DNA from: JBLUOA01 sp048060095
Lineage (GTDB): Bacteria > Pseudomonadota > Alphaproteobacteria > Rhodobacterales > Rhodobacteraceae
Reading direction: 5' to 3'
DNA length: 64,000 bases
Assembly (NCBI RefSeq): GCF_048060095.1
Contig: NZ_JBLUOA010000003.1
Coordinates: forward strand, 186,001 to 250,000
Positions 52,528-61,295 of the stretch are shown here, one piece after another; position 1 is the stretch's first letter; every line of letters starts with the position of its first letter. The translations under genes and the position numbers were made by a program. A model generated the notes under the pieces. It worked only from the letters and a program-made list of their open reading frames with translations, did no database searches and was not told the DNA's origin.

Positions 52528-53976
52528 TCACATTTCGTCGGCGAGGATGGCGATGCCGTCGGGGATACGCTCAACCGGGATCGAAGAATAGGCAAGGCGG
52601 AAATGGGATTGGCCGTCCTCTGGCCGGTCGAAGAACGGGGTGCCAGGTTCGATCAGGACTCCGCGTTCTTTCAGGCGGCGGGCAAGGTCGTCGGATCGCG
52701 TATCGTTCGTCGTCGACATCCAGTAGGAAGAGCCGCCAAAGCTTGCCGCCCCCGCGATTTCAAGCCCGTGATCGTTCAGTGCGTTGTCCATGACCTTGCG
52801 CCGCTCGTGAAGCGCATTGCGCAGGCGGCGGATTAGCGCGTCATAATGGCCGCGCGATAGGAAATAGGCAGCCGTCCTCTGGATGTGGCCGGGCAGGTGG
52901 CGAAACACCGTCGCGCGAAGCGCGCGGGCCTCTTCAATAAACGGGCGTGAGCCGACAAGGTAGCCAAGCCGCAGACCCGGAAACAGCGATTTTGAGAATG
53001 ATCCGACATAGATCACGCGCCCATCCTCATCCAGCGACTTCAACGCCGGAGAGGGGGTGGTGAGGAACGACATTTCAAACTCATAATCATCCTCGACGAC
53101 CAGAAAATCGTCGTCCCGCGCGCGCTTCAGCAAAGCGTGCCGTCGATCAAGCGGCATGGTCGCCGTGGTCGGGCATTGATGGCTTGGCGTCGTGAACAGC
53201 ACGTCGGTCGACGCGGGCAGCGCGTCGGGCGACAGGCCGTGTTCATCGACGGGGATCGGCAGCAGGTGGCAACGCGTTTGATGCAGGATGTCACGCAGCC
53301 CCGGATAACACGGCGTTTCATGCGCGGCGGTGCGACGCTGGGTCAGCAGGATTTGCGCGGCGAGCCACAGGGCGTTTTGCGCGCCCGCCGTGATGAGGAT
53401 TTCTTCGGGCCGGGCAAGAATTCCGCGCCGGGGCAGGGTGTGGCGGGCGATGAATTCGACCAGCTTCGGATCATCCTGATCGCCGTAATCCGCCGTCAGG
53501 CTGGTGAAATCCTTGCGCCCCAATGCCTGCACAGCGCATAGCCGCCAGTTCTGCTGGTCAAACAAATCGGGGTCCGCCTGCCCATAGACGAACGGATATC
53601 GGAACGATTGCCAATCGACGTATTTTTCAACCAGCCGCGCCCCGGTATAGCGCCGCCCAATAGCGCGGGGCCAGTCGACCGTATCGCGAGACCGCCCGGC
53701 CGGAAAAGACGGCGGCGGCGGCGCGCTGTGCGAAACGAAATACCCCGACCGCCCGGAGGAGGTCAGGTAGTCATCGGCGATCAGCTCGTTATAGGCCAGC
53801 GTCACCGTCAGCCGCGACACCCCCAGATGCGCCGCCAGCTTGCGCGACGATGGCATCTTTTCCCCCGGCTGAAACCGTCCGGAGAGGATACCCTCGGCCA
53901 CCATCTGCTGAATCTGGCTTTGAAGCGTGCCTTCGAAGCGCTTTTCAAGAAAGAAGGTTTCTTCGGAAATGGACAT
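52528..53976 (-). CDS. tauR: Taurine regulator TauR (MocR/GntR-aminotransferase type)
   Basis: A 482-residue MocR-family regulator. An N-terminal GntR winged helix (residues about 15-85, with MPSSRKLAAHLGVSRLTVTL) is fused to an aminotransferase-like domain (about 110-480). The PLP lysine lies in YVGSFSKSLFPGLRLGYL. In Rhodobacter capsulatus TauR activates tpa in response to taurine by binding CTGG-type direct repeats. Here it lies upstream of xsc on the same strand, and similar repeats occur before tpa, xsc and its own start. Confidence 0.9.
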   Translation of the reverse strand: MSISEETFFLEKRFEGTLQSQIQQMVAEGILSGRFQPGEKMPSSRKLAAHLGVSRLTVTLAYNELIADDYLTSSGRSGYFVSHSAPPPPSFPAGRSRDTVDWPRAIGRRYTGARLVEKYVDWQSFRYPFVYGQADPDLFDQQNWRLCAVQALGRKDFTSLTADYGDQDDPKLVEFIARHTLPRRGILARPEEILITAGAQNALWLAAQILLTQRRTAAHETPCYPGLRDILHQTRCHLLPIPVDEHGLSPDALPASTDVLFTTPSHQCPTTATMPLDRRHALLKRARDDDFLVVEDDYEFEMSFLTTPSPALKSLDEDGRVIYVGSFSKSLFPGLRLGYLVGSRPFIEEARALRATVFRHLPGHIQRTAAYFLSRGHYDALIRRLRNALHERRKVMDNALNDHGLEIAGAASFGGSSYWMSTTNDTRSDDLARRLKERGVLIEPGTPFFDRPEDGQSHFRLAYSSIPVERIPDGIAILADEM

Positions 53977-54001
53977 GCGATCTGGTCTTATGTGACGGTG
54001 T

Positions 54002-54036
54002 ATCTGGATTTATCAGATAGCGGAAGGTTAGGCCAG
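54002..54036. promoter_or_regulatory. Candidate TauR autoregulatory site upstream of tauR
   Basis: Minus-strand CTGGCCTAA (54028-54036) is followed 20 bases on by CTGATAAATC. The inverted repeat ATCTG / CAGAT spans 54002-54018. It lies 26-60 bases upstream of the tauR start. It is weaker than the tpa site. Confidence 0.4.
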
Positions 54037-54161
54037 ATGGGAGTTGGGGAGTGGTCGGTTTGAGTCCATATTGACGAATACTGCGGAGCCTTTTGGCTGT
54101 CTAACAGCACTCTTTAGATCGTATGTTCAATAGGACTCTCAATTTGTAAGGGAGAAAGTCC

Positions 54162-54644
54162 ATGACATTGAATGCAGAGACCGCGTTGGTCCGCGCGGTG
54201 ATCCATTATCTTGGCCAGGCAGAAAAATTGCTGGCGGTATTGGAGGTCGACCCTCAGGCCGAGGCACTTATGGCCATCCAGATCAGCCCCGACAGCTTCG
54301 ACACGGGATTTCATCTCGCTGTTGCGATCCAATTCGCCGCTCGTGCACTTTGCCTCCCGGTTGGCGCGCCCGTTCCCGAAATCGACGAACCCTGCACCGT
54401 TGCCTCTCTGCGTAATCTGCATACAGCAGTTGCAGCGATGGTTAATGAAGTAGGCAAGCCAGATTGGTCATCGCAAGTGCGGCATGTGGCTGGGAAGGCC
54501 AATCTTGAGCAGTCTACAGCCGACTACATCGCGCGTTTCGCACTGCCCAACATGCTGTTTCACTTGACGATGGCCTATGCTGGATTGCGGCATAGTGGGA
54601 TCAAGCTTGGAAAGGCCGACTTCGACGGGTTGCACCAATATTAA
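54162..54644 (+). CDS. DUF1993 family protein
   Basis: A 160-residue protein. The end has the DUF1993 pattern (FALPNMLFHLTMAYAGLRHS, then GIKLGKADFDGL), and ISPDSFDTGFHLAVAIQFAA matches the family's early helix. These proteins have a DinB-like four-helix fold of unknown function; the metal-binding histidines of DinB are not obvious. It starts after a good AGGGAGAAAGTCC site. It sits alone on the plus strand between tauR and tpa and shows no link to taurine use. Confidence 0.8.
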   Translation: MTLNAETALVRAVIHYLGQAEKLLAVLEVDPQAEALMAIQISPDSFDTGFHLAVAIQFAARALCLPVGAPVPEIDEPCTVASLRNLHTAVAAMVNEVGKPDWSSQVRHVAGKANLEQSTADYIARFALPNMLFHLTMAYAGLRHSGIKLGKADFDGLHQY

Positions 54645-54804
54645 ATTGATGCTGCTTCGAGTCGGTCCACTATTCGAGTTTCTGCCAGTCTCGAATTGCT
54701 GCCAGTCGCACTATATAGAGGTGTTCCCGTCCGTAGGGCAAAGCTGTCAACGATGGCCATGCGGCAAAAACCCGCTTCGCCCCAACTAGCCAACAACCCG
54801 ACAG

Positions 54805-54837
54805 AAAAAGGCCGCCGCCCAAATCCGCGACGGCCTT
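54805..54837 (-). terminator. Rho-independent terminator after tpa
   Basis: On the minus strand, AAGGCCG pairs with CGGCCTT around an inner CGC / GCG stem, followed by a T run. It ends tpa transcription 16 bases past the stop codon. Confidence 0.85.
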
Positions 54838-54852
54838 CCTTGTTCGCTGACC

Positions 54853-56235
54853 TTAGCTTCCGAAAACCCGCCCAAGCGCTCCGTCGATGGCGTTGGTGAT
54901 CTCGTCGATCTCGCCCGCCGTCACGATCAGCGCGGGGCTGAGGCAGAGGGTGTTGTTGAACCCCGGCAGCGACCGATTGGTCATACCAATGATTACGCCC
55001 TGCTCCATACAGTCGGCGACGACGGCTTGGACCTTCTTCTCGTCCATCGGCTCTTTGGTGTCGCGGTCGACGACAAGCTCGGCACCGCAGAACAGACCCT
55101 TGCCGCGCACGTCGCCGATGACATCATGCTTGTCCATCAAGGCGCGCAGGTTGTTCATCAAGCGATCGCCCATTGCGTTGGTGTTGTCCAGAAGCCCCTC
55201 GTCCTCGATGATCCGCATGTTTTCAAGCGCGGCGGCGGGGCCAGCAGTGCAGCCACCGAAGGTCGACACATCGCGGAAGTAGTTCATGACGTCGCTCGGG
55301 TCATCCTTGAACTGGTCAAAGACGGCATCTGTCGTCACCAGACACGCAATCGCCGCATAGCCAGAGGCGACGCCTTTCGCCATCGTCACCATGTCGGGCT
55401 GGATGCCGAAGTGCTGGTAGCCGAACCATTTGCCGGTGCGGCCAAGGCCACAGACGACTTCGTCGATATGCAGCAGGATATCGTATTTCTTGCAGATTTC
55501 CTGCACACGTTCCCAGTAACCCTCGGGCGGAGTAATGACGCCGCCGCCAGCGGTCACAGGCTCAAGGCACAGGGCACCGACGGTATCTGGGCCTTCGCGC
55601 AGGATGACTTCTTCGATCGCGTCAGCCGCGCGTTCGCCATAGTTTTCGACATCCCACTGCTTGCGGTATTCAAGGCAATGCGGAACCTCGACAAAGCCGG
55701 GCGTGTAGGGGCCGTATTGCGCGTTGCGTTCCGGCTGACCCCCGGCTGAGAGACAGGAGATCGTCGTGCCGTGGTAGTCGCGTTCGCGGAACAAGATCTT
55801 GTGTTTCTTGCCGCCATAACGCTTATGCGCGATCTGGCGAACCATCTTGAAGGCTTTCTCGTTCGCCTCAGAGCCGGAGTTGCAGTAGTAGACCCGGTCA
55901 AGCCCCGGCATCTTTTCGGTCAGTTTCTCGGCAAAGCGCGAACCGGGGATCGATCCAGCGGTTTGGGCGAAGTAGTTCATTTTCACAAGTTGGTCGCGCA
56001 CCGCGTCTGCAATCGTCTCGCGGCCATAGCCGACATTGACGGTCCAGACACCGCCGGAGACCGCGTCGAGGTGTTCTTTGCCGTTCTGATCCCAGACGCG
56101 CATGCCCTTACCTTCGACGATGATCTTGGGATCTTTCGTTTCAAACGGCTTGTGCTGAATCAGGTGATGCCAGATGTGGGCCTTATCGCTTTCGACGACA
56201 TCGCTCAGATCATTGGCGGAATAGCTGGCGTCCAT
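54853..56235 (-). CDS. tpa: Taurine--pyruvate aminotransferase
   Basis: A 460-residue class III aminotransferase. It has the family's YCNSGSEANEKAFKMVRQ stretch near residue 123, HIDEVVCGLGRTGKWFGYQ near 265, and the PLP lysine in MVTMAKGVASGYAAI. Tpa moves the amino group of taurine to pyruvate, giving sulfoacetaldehyde and L-alanine. The start at 56235 (MDASYSANDL) is preferred because GGAG lies six bases upstream; the four-codon longer start has no site. It is on its own transcript with CTGGCCCTAA repeats upstream and a terminator downstream. Confidence 0.95.
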   Translation of the reverse strand: MDASYSANDLSDVVESDKAHIWHHLIQHKPFETKDPKIIVEGKGMRVWDQNGKEHLDAVSGGVWTVNVGYGRETIADAVRDQLVKMNYFAQTAGSIPGSRFAEKLTEKMPGLDRVYYCNSGSEANEKAFKMVRQIAHKRYGGKKHKILFRERDYHGTTISCLSAGGQPERNAQYGPYTPGFVEVPHCLEYRKQWDVENYGERAADAIEEVILREGPDTVGALCLEPVTAGGGVITPPEGYWERVQEICKKYDILLHIDEVVCGLGRTGKWFGYQHFGIQPDMVTMAKGVASGYAAIACLVTTDAVFDQFKDDPSDVMNYFRDVSTFGGCTAGPAAALENMRIIEDEGLLDNTNAMGDRLMNNLRALMDKHDVIGDVRGKGLFCGAELVVDRDTKEPMDEKKVQAVVADCMEQGVIIGMTNRSLPGFNNTLCLSPALIVTAGEIDEITNAIDGALGRVFGS

Positions 56236-56327
56236 GGTCATCTCCATACTCTTTGCATGTGGGAATCATTGGGTGCGTGCATTCGCACGCCCATCCCAAG
56301 AAACCTCGCCCAATATGCGGGATTTAG

Positions 56328-56359
56328 TTAGGGCCAGAGGAAAATGAATTTAGGGCCAG
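56328..56359. promoter_or_regulatory. TauR-like direct repeat upstream of tpa
   Basis: On the minus strand, CTGGCCCTAA occurs twice exactly (56350-56359 and 56328-56337), 22 bases start to start, two turns of the helix. It resembles the CTGGACYTAA repeats reported for R. capsulatus TauR. It lies about 93-124 bases upstream of the tpa start. Confidence 0.75.
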
Positions 56360-56391
56360 ATTGGGTGGGAGGGGTGCTGTCTGACATCGCC

Positions 56392-59300
56392 CTAGGCGAC
56401 CATCTGCTCCGCTTTTTTCAAATCGACGCTGACAAGCTGGCTGACGCCTTGTTCAACCATCGTCACACCGAACAATCGGTCCATCCGCGCCATCGTCACC
56501 GCGTGGTGGGTGATGATAAGGAAGCGCGTGTCGGTCCGGCGGCACATTTCATCGAGCAGGTCGCAGAAGCGGGTGACGTTGGCGTCGTCAAGGGGGGCGT
56601 CAACCTCATCCAGCACACAGATCGGGGCGGGGTTCGCAAGGAACACGGCAAAGATCAGGGCGAGCGCGGTCAGCGTTTGTTCGCCACCTGATAGCAACGA
56701 CAGGGTCGACAGTTTCTTGCCCGGCGGTTGGCACATGATTTCAAGGCCGGCCTCCAACGGATCGTCGGATTCCACCAGCACCAGCTTTGCTTCGCCCCCA
56801 CCGAACAGGTGCGTGAACAGCATGGAGAAGTTTGAATTCACCTGCTCAAACGCGGTCAGCAGTCGTTCGCGCCCCTCGCGGTTGAGGCTGTTGATTCCGG
56901 TGCGAAGCGCTTTGATCGCCTCCTCCAGATCGTTCTTTTCCTTGAGCAGCGTGTCGTGTTCTTCGGCAACTTCCTTCGCGTCTTCCTCGGCCCGCAGGTT
57001 TACCGCACCAAGCGCGTCGCGCTGGCGTTTCAGGCGGTTGACGTCAGCCTCAATCGCTTCGGATGAGGGCATCTTTTCCGGGTCGGCATCGAGGGAGTCG
57101 AGCAGTTGTGCTGGGCTGATATCTTGTTCTTCTGCGATCCGTTCTTCGGCGGCGGCCACGGTTTCGCGCGCGGCGTCGGCCTTTGCGTCAGACCGCGCGC
57201 GGGCCTCGCGCGCTTCGGACGCGGCGCGTTCGGCGTCCCGTTCCGTCGCGACCGTGTCCCGCAGGGCGGTTTCCGCTTCGGCCAGCGCATCGGCGGCGGC
57301 GCGGCGACGGGTGTCGGCGGTGTCGATTGCGTCGGCGAGGTCTTCGCGTTGCGCGGCGATTTCGGCGGGAACGGCGCTGGCCTGTTCAAGCTCCGCCTCG
57401 CTGGTCGTGCGGCGTTCGGCGAGTTCCTGCGACCTCTTTTCGGCGGTTTCCAGACGGTGCCGCCAGCCGCTGATTTCCTTGGTGATTTCCTGCGAGCGGC
57501 GGGTCCGGGCCTCTCCCTCGCGCCGCAGTTCATCATGGGCGGATCGTTTCGCCATCATCGTCATACGCGCCGCTTCGACGGTTAGCTTGATGTCTTCGAC
57601 CTCCCCCCGCGCGGCGTCCAGGTCGCCAAGATCGGCAACGGCGCGTTCGGCCTCTGTCACCGCCTTGCGGGCGGATAGTGCTTCTTCCTCGTGCCGGGCG
57701 ACGGCGAGGCCGAGGCTTTCGAGCTTGCCTTCGGCGATGCTGCGATCCGCTTCGGCCCGGCTGAGGGCGCGACTGGCTTCGGCGGCTTTGCGGTCCGCGT
57801 CGCGGCGGGTTTCGCGGGCTGTCTGGTCTTCGCGGGTCAGGCGGGCGAGGTCTTCGGTCAGCAGGTCATGGGCGCGGGCGGCACCATCGGCGCGGGCGCT
57901 GACCTCTTCCAGATCGCGTTTCAACTCAACCAACCGGTTAAGCTGTTGTAGGCGCAGCGCGGCGGCAGAGGGCGCATCCTCGGCGGCGGCGCGGAACCCG
58001 TCCCAGCGCCACAGATCGCCCTCGACACTGACAAGCCGCTGGCCCGGCAAAAGATCCGCTTGCAGGCGCGCGCCATCCGCATTGTCCACCAACCCGACCT
58101 GCGCCATGCGGCGGGCGAGCACCTCGGGAACGGTCACGTGGCTGGTCAGCGCGGTAACGCCGTCCGGCAGATGTTGCGCCTTGGCGTAGCCGGGCAGCAC
58201 CGCCCAGCCAGAGGCCGCATCTTTGCCAATTTCCGGCGCGCGTAGATCGTCGGCCAGCGCCGCACCTAGCGCCATTTCGTAGCCAGAGGCGACGCGGACG
58301 GAATCAAGCACCTGCCCACCCTCAGCCGTGTCGCGTTCAACCAGCTTGGCGAGCGCCGCAACCTCCGCCCTGAGGGCATTCGCCTCACCCTCACATTCAG
58401 ACCGTTCGGCGCGGGCCTGCGCTTCTCGGGCTTGGGCGTCGGCACGGGCGTCGTCGGCGGCGACCAGCGCGGCTTCTGCGGCTTCGGATGCTGCGGTTGC
58501 GTCGGCTTGTGCCTGTTCAGCGACGACGAAGTCGGTTGCGGATTTCGCCAGCGCCTCTTTCGACGCCGCGACAGCCTCGCGGGCACGTTCGGCTTCCGCC
58601 TCGCTCTTGTCGAGGGTCGTCCGGTGATCGTCGAGCAGGCGATGCGCCGACTGGTGGCGGGCGGCGAGCCGCGCCATGTCTTCAGTCATCTGCGACAGGT
58701 CGCCTTCGCGGTCTTGCAGGATGCGCGCGGCATCGCGGGCTTCCTCGGCGGCGGCTTCCAGCTTTTCCTCATGGCCTTCACCGGCCTTGGCAAGCTGGTC
58801 CTGCTCCCATTCCAGCCGCTCAATCGTCTCACCAGCGTCGCGGTTCAGGCCGTCCTCCCGCTCCATATCATGGGTCAGTTGGGTGATCCGGGCGGTTAGC
58901 GTTTCGATGGTCTGAAGCGCGCGGGCTTCCTGATCGGACAGCGTGTCGCGCTGAACCTGCAAGCGTTGCAGGACGGCGGCGGCGATGGCCTCCTCCTCTC
59001 GCAGCGGCGGCAGCGCTTCTTCGGCTGTGGCACGGGCCTTGGCGCTTTCGCGGGCGGCGGTTTCGGCCTTGGCGGCGAGGGTTGTGCGGTCTTTCAACTC
59101 CTCATCCGCTTTCAGGCGATGTTCGTCAGCTTCCTTCCAACGGCGATAGAGCAGCAGCCCTTCAGCGCGGCGCAGGTCATCGCCGATGGTGCGGTAACGC
59201 GCGGCCTGTTTGGCCTGCCGCGCAAGCTGCGCAAGTTGCGCGGCGAGTTGTTCGATCACGTCATCGACGCGGGCGAGGTTGGTTTCCGCGCCGTTCAGCT

Positions 59301-59847
59301 TCAGCTCCGCCTCATGCCGCCGTTGATAAAGGCCAGAGATTCCGGCGGCCTCTTCCAGAATGCGGCGGCGGGACTTCGGCTTCGCGTTAATCAGCTCGCT
59401 GATCTGCCCCTGCCGCACCAGCGCGGGGGAGTGTGAACCGGTCGACGCATCGGCGAACAACATCTGCACGTCGCGGGCGCGGACATCCTTGGTGTTCGCC
59501 TTGTAAGCAGACCCGGCATCGCGCGTGATCCGGCGCACGATTTCCAGCGTGTCGAGGTCGTTGAATCCAGCGGGGGCGAGCCGTTCGGAATTGTCGATCT
59601 GAATCACGACTTCGGCGAAGTTGCGGGCCGGGCGCGTCGCGGCCCCGGCAAAGATCACGTCTTCCATCCCGCCACCGCGCATTGCGGTCGGGCGGTTTTC
59701 GCCCATAACCCAGCGCAACGCTTCCAAGAGGTTCGATTTGCCACAGCCATTCGGGCCGACGACACCGGTCAGCCCGTCTGCGATCACCAGATCGGTGGGG
59801 TCTACAAAGCTCTTGAACCCGTTAAGTCTGAGTTTCGAGAAGCGCAA
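56392..59847 (-). CDS. smc: Chromosome segregation protein SMC
   Basis: A 1151-residue SMC. N-terminal Walker A is GVVGPNGCGKSNLLEALRW. Long coiled coils (rich in Ala, Glu and Arg) flank a hinge at about residues 510-640 (GQVLDSVRVASGYEMALGAA opens it). The C-terminal signature is LLSGGEQTLTALAL and Walker B is ICVLDEVDAPLDDANV. It condenses and organises the chromosome with ScpA and ScpB, which are not in the window. The start at TTG 59847 gives the family N-terminus (M)RFSKLRLNGFKSFVDP. A second TTG at 59886 is possible; neither is an ATG. Confidence 0.94.
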   Translation of the reverse strand: MRFSKLRLNGFKSFVDPTDLVIADGLTGVVGPNGCGKSNLLEALRWVMGENRPTAMRGGGMEDVIFAGAATRPARNFAEVVIQIDNSERLAPAGFNDLDTLEIVRRITRDAGSAYKANTKDVRARDVQMLFADASTGSHSPALVRQGQISELINAKPKSRRRILEEAAGISGLYQRRHEAELKLNGAETNLARVDDVIEQLAAQLAQLARQAKQAARYRTIGDDLRRAEGLLLYRRWKEADEHRLKADEELKDRTTLAAKAETAARESAKARATAEEALPPLREEEAIAAAVLQRLQVQRDTLSDQEARALQTIETLTARITQLTHDMEREDGLNRDAGETIERLEWEQDQLAKAGEGHEEKLEAAAEEARDAARILQDREGDLSQMTEDMARLAARHQSAHRLLDDHRTTLDKSEAEAERAREAVAASKEALAKSATDFVVAEQAQADATAASEAAEAALVAADDARADAQAREAQARAERSECEGEANALRAEVAALAKLVERDTAEGGQVLDSVRVASGYEMALGAALADDLRAPEIGKDAASGWAVLPGYAKAQHLPDGVTALTSHVTVPEVLARRMAQVGLVDNADGARLQADLLPGQRLVSVEGDLWRWDGFRAAAEDAPSAAALRLQQLNRLVELKRDLEEVSARADGAARAHDLLTEDLARLTREDQTARETRRDADRKAAEASRALSRAEADRSIAEGKLESLGLAVARHEEEALSARKAVTEAERAVADLGDLDAARGEVEDIKLTVEAARMTMMAKRSAHDELRREGEARTRRSQEITKEISGWRHRLETAEKRSQELAERRTTSEAELEQASAVPAEIAAQREDLADAIDTADTRRRAAADALAEAETALRDTVATERDAERAASEAREARARSDAKADAARETVAAAEERIAEEQDISPAQLLDSLDADPEKMPSSEAIEADVNRLKRQRDALGAVNLRAEEDAKEVAEEHDTLLKEKNDLEEAIKALRTGINSLNREGRERLLTAFEQVNSNFSMLFTHLFGGGEAKLVLVESDDPLEAGLEIMCQPPGKKLSTLSLLSGGEQTLTALALIFAVFLANPAPICVLDEVDAPLDDANVTRFCDLLDEMCRRTDTRFLIITHHAVTMARMDRLFGVTMVEQGVSQLVSVDLKKAEQMVA

Positions 59848-60040
59848 TAAACGGACTGCCCGCGAATGATTCCTGTTGGTCTGCAATGTTCTGGCCCCGA
59901 CGGCGCGGAGTCAACGCAGAACCACAGCATATGTGGCAATCGGCGCAGTTATCCACAAGATATTGGTGGATGTTGCCGCCTTGGCCTTGACGTTTGGGCG
60001 GAAACCAACGGAAATGCGGGGGATTTTGACGGAGTTTGCC

Positions 60041-60508
60041 GTGACAGCCGCAAAGGCCAACATCACCATCGCCCCCGGCGACCCACGCAGCGCTGAGGCT
60101 GTCGCGTTGCTGACCGCGAGTCACACACTGATGCGTAGCGCTTGCCCGCCGGAGTCAAACCACTTTCTTTCCATCGATCAACTGACCGCCGCCAACATAC
60201 GCTTTTACCTCGCCCGCGTGGGAGAGGAGGCGTTTGGTTGTGCAGCGCTTGCGGTGCGTGACGAATACGGTGAGCTAAAGTCGATGTATGTCGCAGAGGC
60301 CGCGCGCGGGTTGGGGATTGCGCAAGCGCTGCTTGATCAGATCGAAGCGACCGCGCGGGCCGAGGATTTGTCGCTGTTACGGTTGGAAACCGGCAGCACC
60401 TTGCACGCAGCACAGCGGTTTTATGAACGGGCGGGATATACGCGCCGGGGGCCGTTTGGCGATTATTCCGACGACCCGCTAAGTGTATTTATGGAACGTG
60501 CGCTTTAG
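60041..60508 (+). CDS. GNAT-family N-acetyltransferase
   Basis: A 155-residue GNAT protein. The acetyl-CoA site is VAEAARGLGIAQALLDQIEA (the RGxGIAxxL pattern) and the C-terminal beta strand and AAQRFYERAGYTRRGPFGDY are typical. Substrate is unknown. GTG 60041 is preferred as the start because GGAG lies six bases upstream; ATG 60014 is an alternative that adds nine residues. Its stop interlocks with the stop of the convergent lipoprotein gene (TTAG, 60505-60508). It diverges from smc. Confidence 0.85.
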   Translation: MTAAKANITIAPGDPRSAEAVALLTASHTLMRSACPPESNHFLSIDQLTAANIRFYLARVGEEAFGCAALAVRDEYGELKSMYVAEAARGLGIAQALLDQIEATARAEDLSLLRLETGSTLHAAQRFYERAGYTRRGPFGDYSDDPLSVFMERAL

Positions 60509-60807
60509 GCGCAGACAAGCCGCGCCTTGATATGCGCCGGATCGCCGGTCACGCTGGCGGGCGGGACCGAACAATCGCTCGCAATCTCCATCGCGCGGAT
60601 GGCGCGAGGGAAAACGCTGCGCACGGTTGCCGGAAACTCAAAATTGGTTCGCACCGCTTCGGCTCGATTGCCACTGACGAAAACATTGAAGGTGGCCCCA
60701 TCAACTTCGACCTTCTGGGCGGGGGTTCCGGCCAATCGTGGGCTGGGGCCATTACAGGCCGATAGGGGCAGCAGCAAAAGTCCCAGAATGACGCCAAGCA
60801 GTCGCAT
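60505..60807 (-). CDS. Small hypothetical lipoprotein
   Basis: A 100-residue protein with a lipoprotein signal (MRLLGVILGLLLLPLSAC, lipobox LSAC). The mature part is short, with one cysteine pair (about residues 79 and 99). No family is recognised. AAGGAGGAAT precedes the start. It is a likely outer-membrane or periplasmic lipoprotein of unknown role. The next gene downstream on the plus strand is another small exported protein, divergent from it by 134 bases. Confidence 0.75.
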   Translation of the reverse strand: MRLLGVILGLLLLPLSACNGPSPRLAGTPAQKVEVDGATFNVFVSGNRAEAVRTNFEFPATVRSVFPRAIRAMEIASDCSVPPASVTGDPAHIKARLVCA

Positions 60808-60941
60808 CCGATTCCTCCTTCGTGACCTTGGACCACTACGCCCCAGCGCGGTTAAGAAATGGTTACGCAGGACGCATCACCCGATTGTGACACGATCCGG
60901 CGGCGATCTGTGGCAGATGTGGGGAAGATGAAGGAGCTGCC

Positions 60942-61295
60942 ATGCGTCTGTTGACCCTCGCCCTGATCCTGTCCGCAAGCGCGGCCACAGCCCAGCAAGA
61001 CTGGCCGACGCGCGACACGGATACGCTGTTCACTCGTGAAGGATTGCGGGACCGATTGGTCGGGCAATCCATCACCTTCTACGACGACGGGGTGTCGCAA
61101 TTCGCGGAGGACGGGGTCTATGCCTATACCTACGATCAGGGCGGCACAGCGTTTGGTGAATATGTGATCGGAGAGGACAGCACGGTCTGCGTGAACTTCC
61201 AGAACGGATTTACCCGCTGCGATCTGTTTGTCGCGGCGGGGGATCAACTGGTCTTGATTACCGAAAAGGGCGACCGCTATCCGGTGCGGCCCTAA
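60942..61295 (+). CDS. Small hypothetical exported protein
   Basis: A 117-residue protein with a signal peptide (MRLLTLALILSASAATAQ). The mature part has the segment LVGQSITFYDDGVSQFAEDG and a cysteine pair in VCVNFQNGFTRCDLF. The pattern suggests a small beta-rich periplasmic domain. I do not recognise the family with confidence. GAAGGAG lies upstream of the ATG. Its TAA stop interlocks with the TAG stop of the convergent transglycosylase gene (CTAA, 61292-61295). Confidence 0.75.
   Translation: MRLLTLALILSASAATAQQDWPTRDTDTLFTREGLRDRLVGQSITFYDDGVSQFAEDGVYAYTYDQGGTAFGEYVIGEDSTVCVNFQNGFTRCDLFVAAGDQLVLITEKGDRYPVRP

Noticed and set aside
54682..54708. A 9-base direct repeat CTGCCAGTC after the DUF1993 gene
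   Set aside because: Only two short copies in a non-coding stretch, with no array or flanking structure. It is not a CRISPR.
56510..58189. A 559-codon plus-strand frame opposite smc
   Set aside because: It is the antisense of the SMC coiled coil. Its Ser/Arg/Ala-rich composition follows from GC-rich codons, and it has no family signature.
60901..60935. Partial match to the 3'-end motif before the exported protein gene at 60942
   Set aside because: Only GGGGAAGATGAAGG is shared, and it overlaps the ribosome-binding site of that gene.
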